From: an uncultured Pelagibacteraceae bacterium
GTDB taxonomy: Bacteria > Pseudomonadota > Alphaproteobacteria > Pelagibacterales > Pelagibacteraceae
Direction: 5' to 3'
DNA: 64,000 nt
Assembly: GCA_902580945.1 (NCBI GenBank)
Contig: CACHML010000005.1
Location: 30,896 to 94,895, forward strand
The position numbers and the translations under genes were made by a program. The notes under the pieces are model-generated. The model was not told the origin of the DNA and did no database searches. It saw only the letters and a list, made by a program, of their open reading frames with translations. Below, one piece after another: positions 26,902 to 36,070 of the stretch (its first letter is position 1; every line of letters starts with the position of its first letter).

Positions 26902-28192
26902 GCAAATACAAACATATAGCTGGAAAAGCTATTATTAATGCAAGTCTAATTACATCAGTCATTAAAAAAGGAAGCGTACCAAACCAAATAGTTTGTAAGG
27001 GTGTTTTCTGCATAACACCTTTAATTACAAATAAATTCATACCAACCGGGGGTGAAATTAATCCAAATTCAACAACAATTACTGCAAATATCCCAAACCA
27101 CACAGGATCTATTCCTGCATCAACTATTACTGGATAGAAAACTGGGATAGTTAAAAATAACATTGCTAAAGAGTCCATAACGGTTCCGAGAACTAAATAT
27201 ATTGCACAAATAACTAGAATTACCCCCAACGGCGTAAGCTCAAGATAATTAATAAAATCAACTACTGCAAAAGGCAATTGTGTAACAGTTATTAGATAAT
27301 TAAATATACTTGCTCCTATTACAATCAAATATAATGATCCAACAGTTTTGATAGTTGTCCAAACCGCATCTTTTAAAAGTTTTAAATTTAATTGACCTCT
27401 AAAAAATATAAAAATTAAAACTAATATTACCCCTACAGCCGCACTTTCAGTTGCTGTAAAAAAACCTAAGTAAAGTCCACCCATCATGATTACAAAAATT
27501 AAAAAAATAGGAAAAACTTTTGTTAGAGCAGAAATTCTCTCTTTTAATGGCATCTTTACTCCGTATCCACCTTGTGATGGATAAATTAAAAGATAAACTC
27601 TTATTGCAATCATATAAAGTAAAACAGCAATTATACCTGGAATTAAAGCAGCAAAAAAAAGTTCCTGAACAGATTGTTCTGTTAAATATGCATAAATGAC
27701 CAATATTACACTTGGAGGAATTATAATTCCTAGTGTTCCACCTGATGCAATAGAACCGCTAATTAGAGCATCACTATATCCATGTCTTCTCATTTCAGGT
27801 CCTGCCATTTGAGACATTGTAGCAGCTGTAGCAATTGATGATCCACAAATCATTCCAAAACCAGCACACGCACCTACAGTTGACATTGCTAGTCCACCTT
27901 TATAATGACCTACTATTGCATAAGCTGCATCATAAAGATTTCTTGATAGATTGGAGCTATTTGCAAGATTTCCCATTAGAACAAAGAGTGGTAAAACTGA
28001 TAAAGTATATTTAGATACAGCATCAAATGGAGCAGTTCCTAATACAAATATTGCAGGATCAAAGCCCGAAATCAATGCGAATCCAGTGAAACCTACTACC
28101 AACATTGCAATACCTATTGGCACGTTCAAGACCATTAAAATTAGGACCGCAGCAAAAGCTAAGCCACCATTAATTACAGCATCAATACCCAT
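26882..28192 (-). CDS. dctM: TRAP transporter large membrane subunit (cluster B)
   Basis: The 436-residue polytopic protein has DctM landmarks VLPLFVLMGNLA near residue 65, GACAGFGMICGSSIATAATM near 107-126 and GTLGIIIPPSVILVIYAY near 152. Together with the small subunit upstream and a binding protein encoded on the other strand at 29648 it would form a TRAP importer. The neighbouring FAH, VOC and MhpA-like genes suggest an aromatic or carboxylic substrate. Its start overlaps the dctQ stop by one base. Confidence 0.9.
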   Translation of the reverse strand: MGIDAVINGGLAFAAVLILMVLNVPIGIAMLVVGFTGFALISGFDPAIFVLGTAPFDAVSKYTLSVLPLFVLMGNLANSSNLSRNLYDAAYAIVGHYKGGLAMSTVGACAGFGMICGSSIATAATMSQMAGPEMRRHGYSDALISGSIASGGTLGIIIPPSVILVIYAYLTEQSVQELFFAALIPGIIAVLLYMIAIRVYLLIYPSQGGYGVKMPLKERISALTKVFPIFLIFVIMMGGLYLGFFTATESAAVGVILVLIFIFFRGQLNLKLLKDAVWTTIKTVGSLYLIVIGASIFNYLITVTQLPFAVVDFINYLELTPLGVILVICAIYLVLGTVMDSLAMLFLTIPVFYPVIVDAGIDPVWFGIFAVIVVEFGLISPPVGMNLFVIKGVMQKTPLQTIWFGTLPFLMTDVIRLALIIAFPAICLYLPSLMTP

Positions 28193-28680
28193 TATGTTTG
28201 TTTATCTAAATTATTTACAAAAAGAGCTTTTACAAACCAAACTAGAATAGCAAGCACACTTAACCACATCCCAATAGAGCAGATGAAATAAAATGGATAA
28301 AAATAAAGTTCTAGATCGATAGTTACTCTTTGATTGATCATAAATTTATAAGAAGTTAAAGTTGTCGAGTATGCCATTAATGACATTATTGAAATCATTA
28401 AAATAAACTTTAAAATCACTAAATAAGTTTTAAATATCCCTAAATTTAAATTATTAATAAAATCTGCTGATACATTGGCATTTAAGAAAAAAGCTCTTGG
28501 CATTGCGAGAAAAGCAACCAATGCCATACCTATCTCAACTAGCTCAATTGTACCTGTAACTGGAGAGTTTAAAAAACGTCTTCCAAAAACATCACAAAAA
28601 GTTAATACAGCTAGCAAAAATAATATAATACCTGAGGCTATAGCTGAATAATCAAAAACTCTACTAACTTTAGAAATCAT
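28192..28680 (-). CDS. dctQ: TRAP transporter small membrane subunit (cluster B)
   Basis: The 162-residue protein has four hydrophobic helices and the DctQ-type segment FCDVFGRRFLNSPVTGTIE near residues 28-46. It is the first minus-strand gene from a divergent 67-base gap shared with the FAH gene. The binding protein usually preceding dctQ is displaced to the other side of the FAH gene. Confidence 0.88.
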   Translation of the reverse strand: MISKVSRVFDYSAIASGIILFLLAVLTFCDVFGRRFLNSPVTGTIELVEIGMALVAFLAMPRAFFLNANVSADFINNLNLGIFKTYLVILKFILMISIMSLMAYSTTLTSYKFMINQRVTIDLELYFYPFYFICSIGMWLSVLAILVWFVKALFVNNLDKQT

Positions 28681-28747
28681 AAAAATGTTGCTTCAAATTA
28701 TTTAAACATTACCATATAAACTGTATCAAAAATAGAAAGTATTACTT

Positions 28748-29599
28748 ATGAAGTTTATTTCCTTTAAACACAACGGACAAAATAAATTTGGCACTATCAA
28801 TAATAATAAAATAACAGATTTAACTGGAAAAATTTCTAATTCGATCACATTAAAAGATTTAATTTCAAACAAAGGAATTCAAGAAGCAAAAAATTATACA
28901 AAAGATAATCCAGGAGATTTAAATGTTTCAGATGTAGAATATTTACCATTAATACCAAATCCAGGAAAAATTATATGTGTTGGTTTAAATTATAGTGAAC
29001 ACGTAAAAGAAACTAACAGGACGGTAGAAGAAAATCCTGTAATATTTCATAGATTTCCAGAAAGCCAGACTGCGCACTTGCAATCTATTCAAAGACCAGT
29101 TGTTTCTCAAAGCTTAGATTTTGAGGGTGAGATGGCAGTAATCATGGGTGAGGGTGGAAAACATATAAAACCAGATGATGCACTAAAACACATAGTTGGA
29201 TATTCTTGTTATAACGAGAGTACCATTAGAGAATGGCAAAGACATACAAGACAATTTGGAATGGGAAAAAACTTTGAAAAGACAGGAAGCTTTGGTCCAC
29301 ACATGGTGTTAGCAGAAGATATTGAAGATTATAAAAATCTAACGATAGAAACTAGATTAAATGGTGAGGTCATGCAGAATGCAAAATTAAGTCAACTTAT
29401 ATTTGATATTCCCATCTTAATTTCTTATGTATCTAAAGCTATGGCTTGGAGGGCAGGAGATGTACTTGTAACTGGAACTCCAGGAGGAGTAGGGTTTAAA
29501 AGAAACCCTCCGATATTTATGAAGCCTGGCGATAAAGTTGAGATAGAAATTACAGAAATTGGTATTTTATCTAATACAATTAAGGATGAAATCATTTAG
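28748..29599 (+). CDS. Fumarylacetoacetate hydrolase (FAH) family protein
   Basis: The 283-residue protein has an N-terminal small domain and a C-terminal FAH catalytic domain: CVGLNYSEHVKE near residue 77, DFEGEMAVIMG near 122 with the metal-binding Glu residues, and VLVTGTPGGVGF near 238. FAH enzymes hydrolyse or decarboxylate acylpyruvates or keto-enol acids after ring cleavage. Divergent from the TRAP QM genes and followed by the matching dctP, extradiol VOC protein and aromatic hydroxylase, it probably processes a ring-cleavage product. Confidence 0.88.
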   Translation: MKFISFKHNGQNKFGTINNNKITDLTGKISNSITLKDLISNKGIQEAKNYTKDNPGDLNVSDVEYLPLIPNPGKIICVGLNYSEHVKETNRTVEENPVIFHRFPESQTAHLQSIQRPVVSQSLDFEGEMAVIMGEGGKHIKPDDALKHIVGYSCYNESTIREWQRHTRQFGMGKNFEKTGSFGPHMVLAEDIEDYKNLTIETRLNGEVMQNAKLSQLIFDIPILISYVSKAMAWRAGDVLVTGTPGGVGFKRNPPIFMKPGDKVEIEITEIGILSNTIKDEII

Positions 29600-29647
29600 A
29601 TTTCACTATAGACTTTCATAAATTATTTTTAACAGAGGGAAATTAAT

Positions 29648-30661
29648 ATGAAAAAAAAATTAATTGGAATTGTTTTAGGAATTTTTTCCTTAGGCATAGT
29701 TGGTTCAGCTTCTGCTACTGAATTAAAGTTAGCAACTTTTGAACCACCAAAAGCATTCATAGCAAGCAAGATTTTAGCTGCTTGGGCAGATAAAGTAAAT
29801 AAATGCTCAAATGGTGAATTAAATGTAAAAATGTACGCTGGTGGAGTTTTAGGAAGTCCTCCTAAACAATATGACATTGTAACTTCTGGTGTTGCAGATA
29901 TTTCTTGGACAGTTCTAGGATATATCGGGGGTCAATTTCCACTAAGTTCTGTTGTTGAATTACCATTTTTAACAAAAACTTCAAAAGCAGGATCTAGAGC
30001 TTTAAATACTCTTTATGAAGAGGGTTACTTAGATAAAGAAATGGCAGGAATTAAACTTATAGGTTTGCATTCTAACCCAGGATATCAAATCCATATGAAG
30101 GATACAAAAGTAGTTAAACCTGCAGATTTCAAAGGAAAAAAAATGAGAGTACCGAGCAAAATAGCTGGAACTATTCTTAAAACTTTAGGAGCAACTGGTG
30201 TGAAAGTACCAGCGCCAGGAACTTCAGAAGCTTTAAATAAAGGTGTTATAGATGGAACTCCTTTCCCTTATACAGCAATTGGTTCATTTAGATTATTCGA
30301 TGTAACAAAATATCATACAGAGGTTAACATTACTAATGCTACATTTGGTTTAATAATGAATGAAGGAAAATATAATGGTCTTTCATCATCAGCTAAAGGA
30401 TGTATTGACAAACACTCAGGTCAATGGTTTGGAGATTGGGCTTCTAATTTAATTGATAGCCAAAATGCTAAAATGAGAGTACAGGTAGAAAATACACCTG
30501 GACATGAAATTACTGTTGCATCTGACTCAGTATTAGCTGAATACAAAAAAATATTAGCTCCTATTGAAGCAGACTGGTTAGCAGAAATGAAAGGTAAAGG
30601 TCTTGATGGAGATGCTGTTTTAAAAAGAGCAAGAGAAGTTATTTCTAAAATAGACGGTTAA
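29648..30661 (+). CDS. dctP: TRAP transporter substrate-binding protein (cluster B)
   Basis: The 337-residue protein has a signal peptide (residues about 1-23, ending ASA) and DctP features such as KGKKMRVPSKIAGTIL near residue 163 with the conserved Arg, and NKGVIDGTPFPYTA near 198. A GAGGGA ribosome binding site precedes ATG 29648. It is separated from its presumed membrane subunits, which are on the minus strand beyond the FAH gene. A GC-rich hairpin closes the transcript or dampens read-through after it. Confidence 0.9.
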   Translation: MKKKLIGIVLGIFSLGIVGSASATELKLATFEPPKAFIASKILAAWADKVNKCSNGELNVKMYAGGVLGSPPKQYDIVTSGVADISWTVLGYIGGQFPLSSVVELPFLTKTSKAGSRALNTLYEEGYLDKEMAGIKLIGLHSNPGYQIHMKDTKVVKPADFKGKKMRVPSKIAGTILKTLGATGVKVPAPGTSEALNKGVIDGTPFPYTAIGSFRLFDVTKYHTEVNITNATFGLIMNEGKYNGLSSSAKGCIDKHSGQWFGDWASNLIDSQNAKMRVQVENTPGHEITVASDSVLAEYKKILAPIEADWLAEMKGKGLDGDAVLKRAREVISKIDG

Positions 30662-30672
30662 TCGTTTAATTC

Positions 30673-30698
30673 GAGCCCGCTAATTTCATAGCGGGCTC
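30673..30698 (+). terminator. GC-rich hairpin after dctP (cluster B)
   Basis: A perfect 10-base stem, GAGCCCGCTA at 30673-30682 and TAGCGGGCTC at 30689-30698, with a 6-base loop, starts 12 bases after the stop codon. Only two T follow, so it may be a weak terminator or an RNA 3'-end stabiliser. Its G+C content stands out from the AT-rich surroundings. Confidence 0.75.
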
Positions 30699-30723
30699 TT
30701 CCAAAATTTAGTATATTAATAAA

Positions 30724-31698
30724 ATGGCAGTTAAAGCATTAAGCTATATTGGGGTAAATTCTGATAAATTTGAGGACTGGTCTCTTTATTCACAAAATTA
30801 TTTAGGTATGCAAAAGATAGATCGAGGAAAAGATATTTTATCTTTTCGTATGGATGATCAAAAGCAAAGGTTGACTATTACAGGAGAAAAAGGAGATGGA
30901 TTAGGTTTTTTAGGATGGGAAGTTGAAAACAAAGAGGATCTTCAAATTTTTGCAACAAAACTTGAAAAAAATAAAATAGTTGTGCATCAAGGAAAGTCTT
31001 CTTTTGCAGATAAACGTTTTGTTGAAGATCTAATTTATTTTGATGATCCACAGGGTAATCGTATTGAACTTGTTTATAATCCAATGATAGATACCGACCC
31101 TTTTAAACCTGGAAGACCTATTTCAGGATTTAAGACAGGAGCTTTAGGAATGGGCCATGCTGTAGTTCATGTAAAAAAAATTGATGATTTAATACCTTTT
31201 TATACAAACATAATGGGATTTAAAATTAGTGACTATAGCCACACACCAATATCATTATGTTTTTTTCACGTTAATGGCAGACATCATAGTCTTGCTTTGT
31301 TTGGTTCTGGAAGAACTGGTTTTCATCATTTTATGGTAGAATATAATAATCTAGATGATGTTGGCCAGGGTTATGATCTATTACAATATAAAGACAATGC
31401 AATCGCTTACACTATGGGTAGACATACAAATGATTACATGACATCTTTTTATTCAATAACTCCATCTGGATTTTTTATAGAAAATGGATGGGGAGGAAGA
31501 ATTATAGATCCAGAAACTTGGCAACCAATAGAAACTTTTGAGGGTCCAAGCTTTTGGGGACATGAAAGACTTTACTTACCAGAAGAAGAAAGAATGAAGT
31601 TTAGAAATAAAAGACTTGAAACTGCATCTCAAGGAAAACAAGCACCATTGTTAATTGACTGTCCTTGGTTATATTCAAATTTAAAAAAAAAAAAATAA
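30724..31698 (+). CDS. Two-domain VOC protein, extradiol ring-cleavage dioxygenase type
   Basis: The 324-residue protein has two vicinal-oxygen-chelate modules; the second holds candidate Fe(II) ligands His in MGHAVVHV (about residue 142), His in GFHHFMVEY (about 200) and Glu in GFFIENGWGG (about 258), the BphC pattern. Such enzymes open catechol rings next to the hydroxyls. The GHAVVHV and GRHTNDYMTSFY segments are typical of class I extradiol enzymes. It lies 12 bases before the aromatic hydroxylase gene, so the two may act in sequence. Confidence 0.85.
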   Translation: MAVKALSYIGVNSDKFEDWSLYSQNYLGMQKIDRGKDILSFRMDDQKQRLTITGEKGDGLGFLGWEVENKEDLQIFATKLEKNKIVVHQGKSSFADKRFVEDLIYFDDPQGNRIELVYNPMIDTDPFKPGRPISGFKTGALGMGHAVVHVKKIDDLIPFYTNIMGFKISDYSHTPISLCFFHVNGRHHSLALFGSGRTGFHHFMVEYNNLDDVGQGYDLLQYKDNAIAYTMGRHTNDYMTSFYSITPSGFFIENGWGGRIIDPETWQPIETFEGPSFWGHERLYLPEEERMKFRNKRLETASQGKQAPLLIDCPWLYSNLKKKK

Positions 31699-31710
31699 TT
31701 TAAAATATCA

Positions 31711-33171
31711 ATGAAAGAATTTGATATAACAATTGTAGGATTAGGTCCTGCTGGAGGAACATTAGCAAATCTTCTTGCTATGCATGGTTTCTCAATTTTA
31801 ATATTAGATAAAGAAAAAAGTTTTTATCCACTACCTAGAGCTGTTCATTTTGATGATGAAATAATGAGGGTATTTCAAACTATAGGAATAACTAAAGATT
31901 TTTTAAAATATACAATTATAAATAAAGGTACAAAATTTGTTAATTCAAAGAAAAAGGTAATATTAGATTGGCCAAGACCAAAAAAAATCACAGATAATGG
32001 CTGGTATCCTAGTTATAGATTTCATCAACCTGATTTAGAAAAACAACTTAGAAAAAAACTAAAAAGTTATAAAAAAGTATTCATTGAACAAAATGCAAAT
32101 GTTTTAAAAATTACAAACTCTAAAAATAATGTAAATATCAAATATGTAAATTCTAATAACAAAAAAATTTTTCATATAAAGTCAAAATATTTGGTTGGAT
32201 GTGATGGAGCCAATTCAATTACTAGAACTCAAATGAGAACAAAGATGGATAATTTAGGTTTTACACAAAAATGGGCAGTTGTAGATTTAATTTTAAAAAA
32301 AAATAAAAAAAATTTACCAGATAGAACAATTCAGTACTCAAACCCTAAACAACCCGCAACATACTGCAGAAATGTTGGTAAACGAAGAAGATGGGAATTT
32401 GCAATTAAGAAAAATCTAAATGATAAAAAGGTTCTTTCAGAAAATTATATTTGGAATTTTTTAAAACCTTGGATAAAGAAAAGTGAAGCAATACTCGAAA
32501 GGAAGACCATTTATACATTCAAGTCAGCAATTGCTAGAAAGTGGCGCAAAGGTAGAATATTTATTGCTGGCGATGCAGCTCATTTAATGCCTCCTTTTAT
32601 GGGTCAGGGAATGTGTGCAGGAATAAGAGATGCATCAAATTTAGCATGGAAAATTGCATCATGCTTAAGAATTAAACATAATGAAGCTATTTTAAACTCT
32701 TATCAAACAGAAAGGTCTCTTAATGTTAAAGAATATATTGAGACTACTATGAGAATGGGGGAGTTTGTAAATGCTGTTGAGTCAATACAAATTACTAAAA
32801 ATATTAGTTCTAATGATCAAGGTGTTAAAAGCATGCAGTCAATTAAACCAAAATTAGGAAAAGGTCTTGGACAACATAAAGATAAAAATAGAGGAAAAAT
32901 ATTTCCTCAATTTAAATTAAACAAATACAAAAACTTAGATGATTATTTTTCTAAAAAGGCAGTTTTAATATTATCCTCAGACATTAAAGCTAAGATTTTT
33001 AAAAATTATTCATTATTGGAAGCGAAAAGTTTAAAGAATTTATCAATCTATTTAAAAAAAATTAATTCAAAAGCTATTTTAGTAAGACCAGATAGATTTA
33101 TTTTAGGCTCTGCGAATTCAGGCAAGGAAATCAGCTCTCTTATAAAAAAAAATTCTTTTATTTTAAGATAA
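31711..33171 (+). CDS. FAD-dependent aromatic hydroxylase, MhpA-like
   Basis: The 486-residue flavoprotein has the class A monooxygenase motifs: IVGLGPAGGTLANLL at residues 7-21, GCDGANSITR near 165 and IFIAGDAAHLMPPFMGQGMC near 284. The last segment closely follows 3-(3-hydroxyphenyl)propionate hydroxylase (MhpA). It would add a hydroxyl to a phenolic compound to make a catechol for the adjacent extradiol-type enzyme. Very AT/Lys-rich, like the rest of the genome. Its end overlaps the convergent BKACE gene by 9 bases. Confidence 0.85.
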   Translation: MKEFDITIVGLGPAGGTLANLLAMHGFSILILDKEKSFYPLPRAVHFDDEIMRVFQTIGITKDFLKYTIINKGTKFVNSKKKVILDWPRPKKITDNGWYPSYRFHQPDLEKQLRKKLKSYKKVFIEQNANVLKITNSKNNVNIKYVNSNNKKIFHIKSKYLVGCDGANSITRTQMRTKMDNLGFTQKWAVVDLILKKNKKNLPDRTIQYSNPKQPATYCRNVGKRRRWEFAIKKNLNDKKVLSENYIWNFLKPWIKKSEAILERKTIYTFKSAIARKWRKGRIFIAGDAAHLMPPFMGQGMCAGIRDASNLAWKIASCLRIKHNEAILNSYQTERSLNVKEYIETTMRMGEFVNAVESIQITKNISSNDQGVKSMQSIKPKLGKGLGQHKDKNRGKIFPQFKLNKYKNLDDYFSKKAVLILSSDIKAKIFKNYSLLEAKSLKNLSIYLKKINSKAILVRPDRFILGSANSGKEISSLIKKNSFILR

Positions 33172-33948
33172 ATTAAAAAGCTCATTAACAGCCTTAATCT
33201 TGGAATGATTGTTTGGGGCAATTTCTCCATTTGGCATGAATAATGAATTTTCAAATCCTACTCTTATTTTACCACCCAAGCTAATAGCCCTTTCTAAGCA
33301 AATCATTTCTTCTTTTGCAAAAGCACAAATTGACCAATCAAAATTTACTTTGTTTTCTCTCATTTTTGTCAGAAATTCAGGAATTTTTTCTGGCTGACTT
33401 ATTTTTCCTGTATAATGACCAATTACAAATAAACACCAAGCACCATCAGTAGTTATCTCTGCTTTCTTCAAAATCTCAACTAGCAAATCTACATCCTCAG
33501 GATTGTATAATATATGTTGTATTTTAGTTCCTGCTTCCGTCAAATATTTATATAGTTTAACATCTTCGTTTAAGGGTTTCCTTGAAGGTATTAACTCAGA
33601 TGTACCAATGGATGCTCCTGGTGGTGTAACATCATAGGCAAGTTTCCTCATATCCTCTGGAGAATATTTTCCCACTGCTTCGGTTGTTACTTGAATATGC
33701 ATTTTTGGAACTTGAAATTCCAATTCTTTTAAAGCCTCTTTATACAGTCCAGCATCAAGAACATGTTCACCCTTTTCATTTCTTACATGTAAATGTATTG
33801 CTCCGGCTCCCGCTTCATAACAATTTTTTGCAACTTCAACAGTTTCTTGGATAGTCAAAGGTACTTCTGGATGATCTTTTTTAACTTTTCTTGCACCATT
33901 TGGAGCCACCATCAAATTAGGAAGTTTTTTTGGTTGGTAAAATGACAT
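33163..33948 (-). CDS. BKACE (beta-keto acid cleavage enzyme, DUF849 family)
   Basis: The 261-residue protein belongs to the 3-keto-5-aminohexanoate cleavage (Kce) family: N-terminal VAPNGARKVKKDHPEVP, the zinc-binding HLHVRNEKG near residue 52-60, TTEAVGKYSPEDMR near 88 and RVGFENSLFMPNG near 235. These zinc enzymes condense a beta-keto acid with acetyl-CoA to give acetoacetate and a new acyl-CoA. The substrate is unknown; proximity to the aldolase-SDR fusion, 3 bases upstream, suggests a shared pathway. Confidence 0.87.
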   Translation of the reverse strand: MSFYQPKKLPNLMVAPNGARKVKKDHPEVPLTIQETVEVAKNCYEAGAGAIHLHVRNEKGEHVLDAGLYKEALKELEFQVPKMHIQVTTEAVGKYSPEDMRKLAYDVTPPGASIGTSELIPSRKPLNEDVKLYKYLTEAGTKIQHILYNPEDVDLLVEILKKAEITTDGAWCLFVIGHYTGKISQPEKIPEFLTKMRENKVNFDWSICAFAKEEMICLERAISLGGKIRVGFENSLFMPNGEIAPNNHSKIKAVNELFNLS

Positions 33949-33951
33949 ATA

Positions 33952-36000
33952 TTATCTCAAAGAAGCAGCAATATTTCCACCATCAACTGTTAAAACGGCT
34001 CCAGTAGTCTTTTTGGAAACTGAAAGATGAAAAAATGCTTTTGCAACATCTTCAGCTTTAACTTCATTTAGAAGCAAATTTCCTTTCATATAATCCTCAG
34101 TTGAAACCTCTCTTGCTTTAGCTCTAGATTTAATCATTTCATCATTTAAGAGACCGCTCCTAATTCTATCTGCGTTTACTCCATTAGATCTTATTCCATA
34201 GGCACCATAATCTAATGCATACTGTTTACATAAATTTAATAATGCAGACTTAGGCAGCCCATAGGGTCCAAAATTTTTACCAGGATTTACAGACTGTTTA
34301 GATATATTAAATAATAAACATCCCTCAATATTTTGAGTTTTCATTATTTTGGTAGCCTCAGCTGCACAATTTTGATGTGAAAAAAAATTATCTTCGAAAC
34401 TCTTTCTTAAAATTTTGTCATCAACTTCAGCGATAGGTCCTCCTAAAGCAGTGCCTGCATTTGATATTAGGATATCTATCCCTCCAAATTGGGATGAAAT
34501 TAAATTAAATGCCTTTTTAACACTTTCTTTGTTTGTTACATCACAATAGATACAAAGATCATTAATTTTTTTACTCATTTCGTTAACTTTTTTCCTATTA
34601 TTATCTATCAAAACTACCTCTGCTCCATATTTTTTAAATAATTTGTAAGTTGCTGTTCCAATTTTTCCAAATGCACCAGTAATAACGACAACATTACCTG
34701 CCAATTCTTTCGTTTCTTTTTTAATTTTTGCTTGTTCTAGAGACCAATATTCAACATCAAAAATATCCTTTTTTGATATGAATTTATATTTTGAAGTTTC
34801 CTCAACTGAAGAAATAACTCTTGCATTAGTTTCCGTTAAGTCTGCTGCTACCTTTGCTGCTTTTAAATTATCTCCTATACAAAATACACCAATATTCTGT
34901 ACTAATATCACTCTTGGAGAACAATCTAGCATCGTTTTCTTTTCTTTAACTTTTTTTTGATTCTGTTCAAAATATTTCAAGTATTTTTTTCTATAATTAA
35001 TAAAAGCTTTGGTTGCAGTTTTTTTAAAATCATCAATTGATGAGTTATTTTGAGGTTTAATTATTAAAGGGAAAGGTTTTACTCTAATAACATGGTCCGG
35101 TGTAGCCGTGCCCTCCGTTGAATATCTCTCTACGTCATTTCCATTAATGAAATAATTTAAAAATCTATTATTTCTAAAGGTTAAAATAAATTTCTTCTTG
35201 GCACCTTTAGACGCTAATCCTCTTAATATTGGTGCAATTTGAGATGGAGTAATTTTTGTATTTAATTTAGTTATTTGTTTAATTTTTTTTCTTTTTAACT
35301 TTCTTAAAGCCTTTTCTGCATCAGTTACATATTTTATCATGAGATCATAAGACTCTTTTGCATCATCAGAAAAAGTAAATATTCCATGATTTAGTAAGAT
35401 AAGACAATTTATATTAGGGTTTTTAGTATAAACCTCTTTAATTTTTTGAGCCAATCCATATCCTGGCATTACATAAGGAATTAAACTTACTCTTTTTCCA
35501 AATATCTTTTTACAAAAAGCAAAACTATTTGGTCTATTAGTTACATTCATAATTGCATCAGAATGTGTGTGGTCAACAAATTTAAATGGTAAAAAAGCAT
35601 GTAGAAAAGTTTCTACTGATGGATTAGGCGATTTAATATTAATTAAATTCCTTTTTTGATATGCTACCATTTCTTCATCTGATAATTTTTTTTTATTTTT
35701 TAAAGCTAAAAGAGGGTTCAATTTTACTGCTGGCAATCCTTCTGGTTCAATTTCAGCCATATCCCAGCCACTTCCTTTTACACACAAAACATTGTAATGT
35801 TTTCCATCTAAATCTTTAATGGTTGTCTTAACAGAGGTATTGCCACCACCATGTAAAACTAGCTCACTATTTCTTCCAAGTAGCCTTGTCGTATAAACCC
35901 TGAGAGCCATATCCTTAGAATGACCAAGTTTCGTATATTTTAATATGTATTTTTTAGCCTCATTATTTGACCAATTATTTTTCACAGTATTATCCTTCAA
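33952..36000 (-). CDS. Bifunctional class II aldolase / short-chain dehydrogenase
   Basis: The 682-residue fusion has an N-terminal class II aldolase/adducin domain, with LVLHGGGNTSVK near residue 47, a zinc-type HTHSDA near 148 and LNHGIFTF near 207, and a C-terminal Rossmann SDR domain from about residue 425 with VVITGAFGKIG and YGLPKSAL (catalytic Tyr-x3-Lys) near 590. It is the RhaD/RhaS-like fusion that cleaves a sugar phosphate and oxidises the aldehyde product. The sugar is unknown. It is the first gene of a two-gene operon with BKACE. Confidence 0.88.
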   Translation of the reverse strand: MKDNTVKNNWSNNEAKKYILKYTKLGHSKDMALRVYTTRLLGRNSELVLHGGGNTSVKTTIKDLDGKHYNVLCVKGSGWDMAEIEPEGLPAVKLNPLLALKNKKKLSDEEMVAYQKRNLINIKSPNPSVETFLHAFLPFKFVDHTHSDAIMNVTNRPNSFAFCKKIFGKRVSLIPYVMPGYGLAQKIKEVYTKNPNINCLILLNHGIFTFSDDAKESYDLMIKYVTDAEKALRKLKRKKIKQITKLNTKITPSQIAPILRGLASKGAKKKFILTFRNNRFLNYFINGNDVERYSTEGTATPDHVIRVKPFPLIIKPQNNSSIDDFKKTATKAFINYRKKYLKYFEQNQKKVKEKKTMLDCSPRVILVQNIGVFCIGDNLKAAKVAADLTETNARVISSVEETSKYKFISKKDIFDVEYWSLEQAKIKKETKELAGNVVVITGAFGKIGTATYKLFKKYGAEVVLIDNNRKKVNEMSKKINDLCIYCDVTNKESVKKAFNLISSQFGGIDILISNAGTALGGPIAEVDDKILRKSFEDNFFSHQNCAAEATKIMKTQNIEGCLLFNISKQSVNPGKNFGPYGLPKSALLNLCKQYALDYGAYGIRSNGVNADRIRSGLLNDEMIKSRAKAREVSTEDYMKGNLLLNEVKAEDVAKAFFHLSVSKKTTGAVLTVDGGNIAASLR

Positions 36001-36070
36001 TAAACTATTACCGTAGTTTTTTATTTGAAAGAAGTAAAAAATTAAAATACTAAAGTTATTTAATAATTAT

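Noticed and set aside
28681..28747. Inverted repeat AATGTT...AACATT in the dctQ-FAH divergent gap
   Set aside because: Six-base arms 15 bases apart in AT-rich DNA are not significant.
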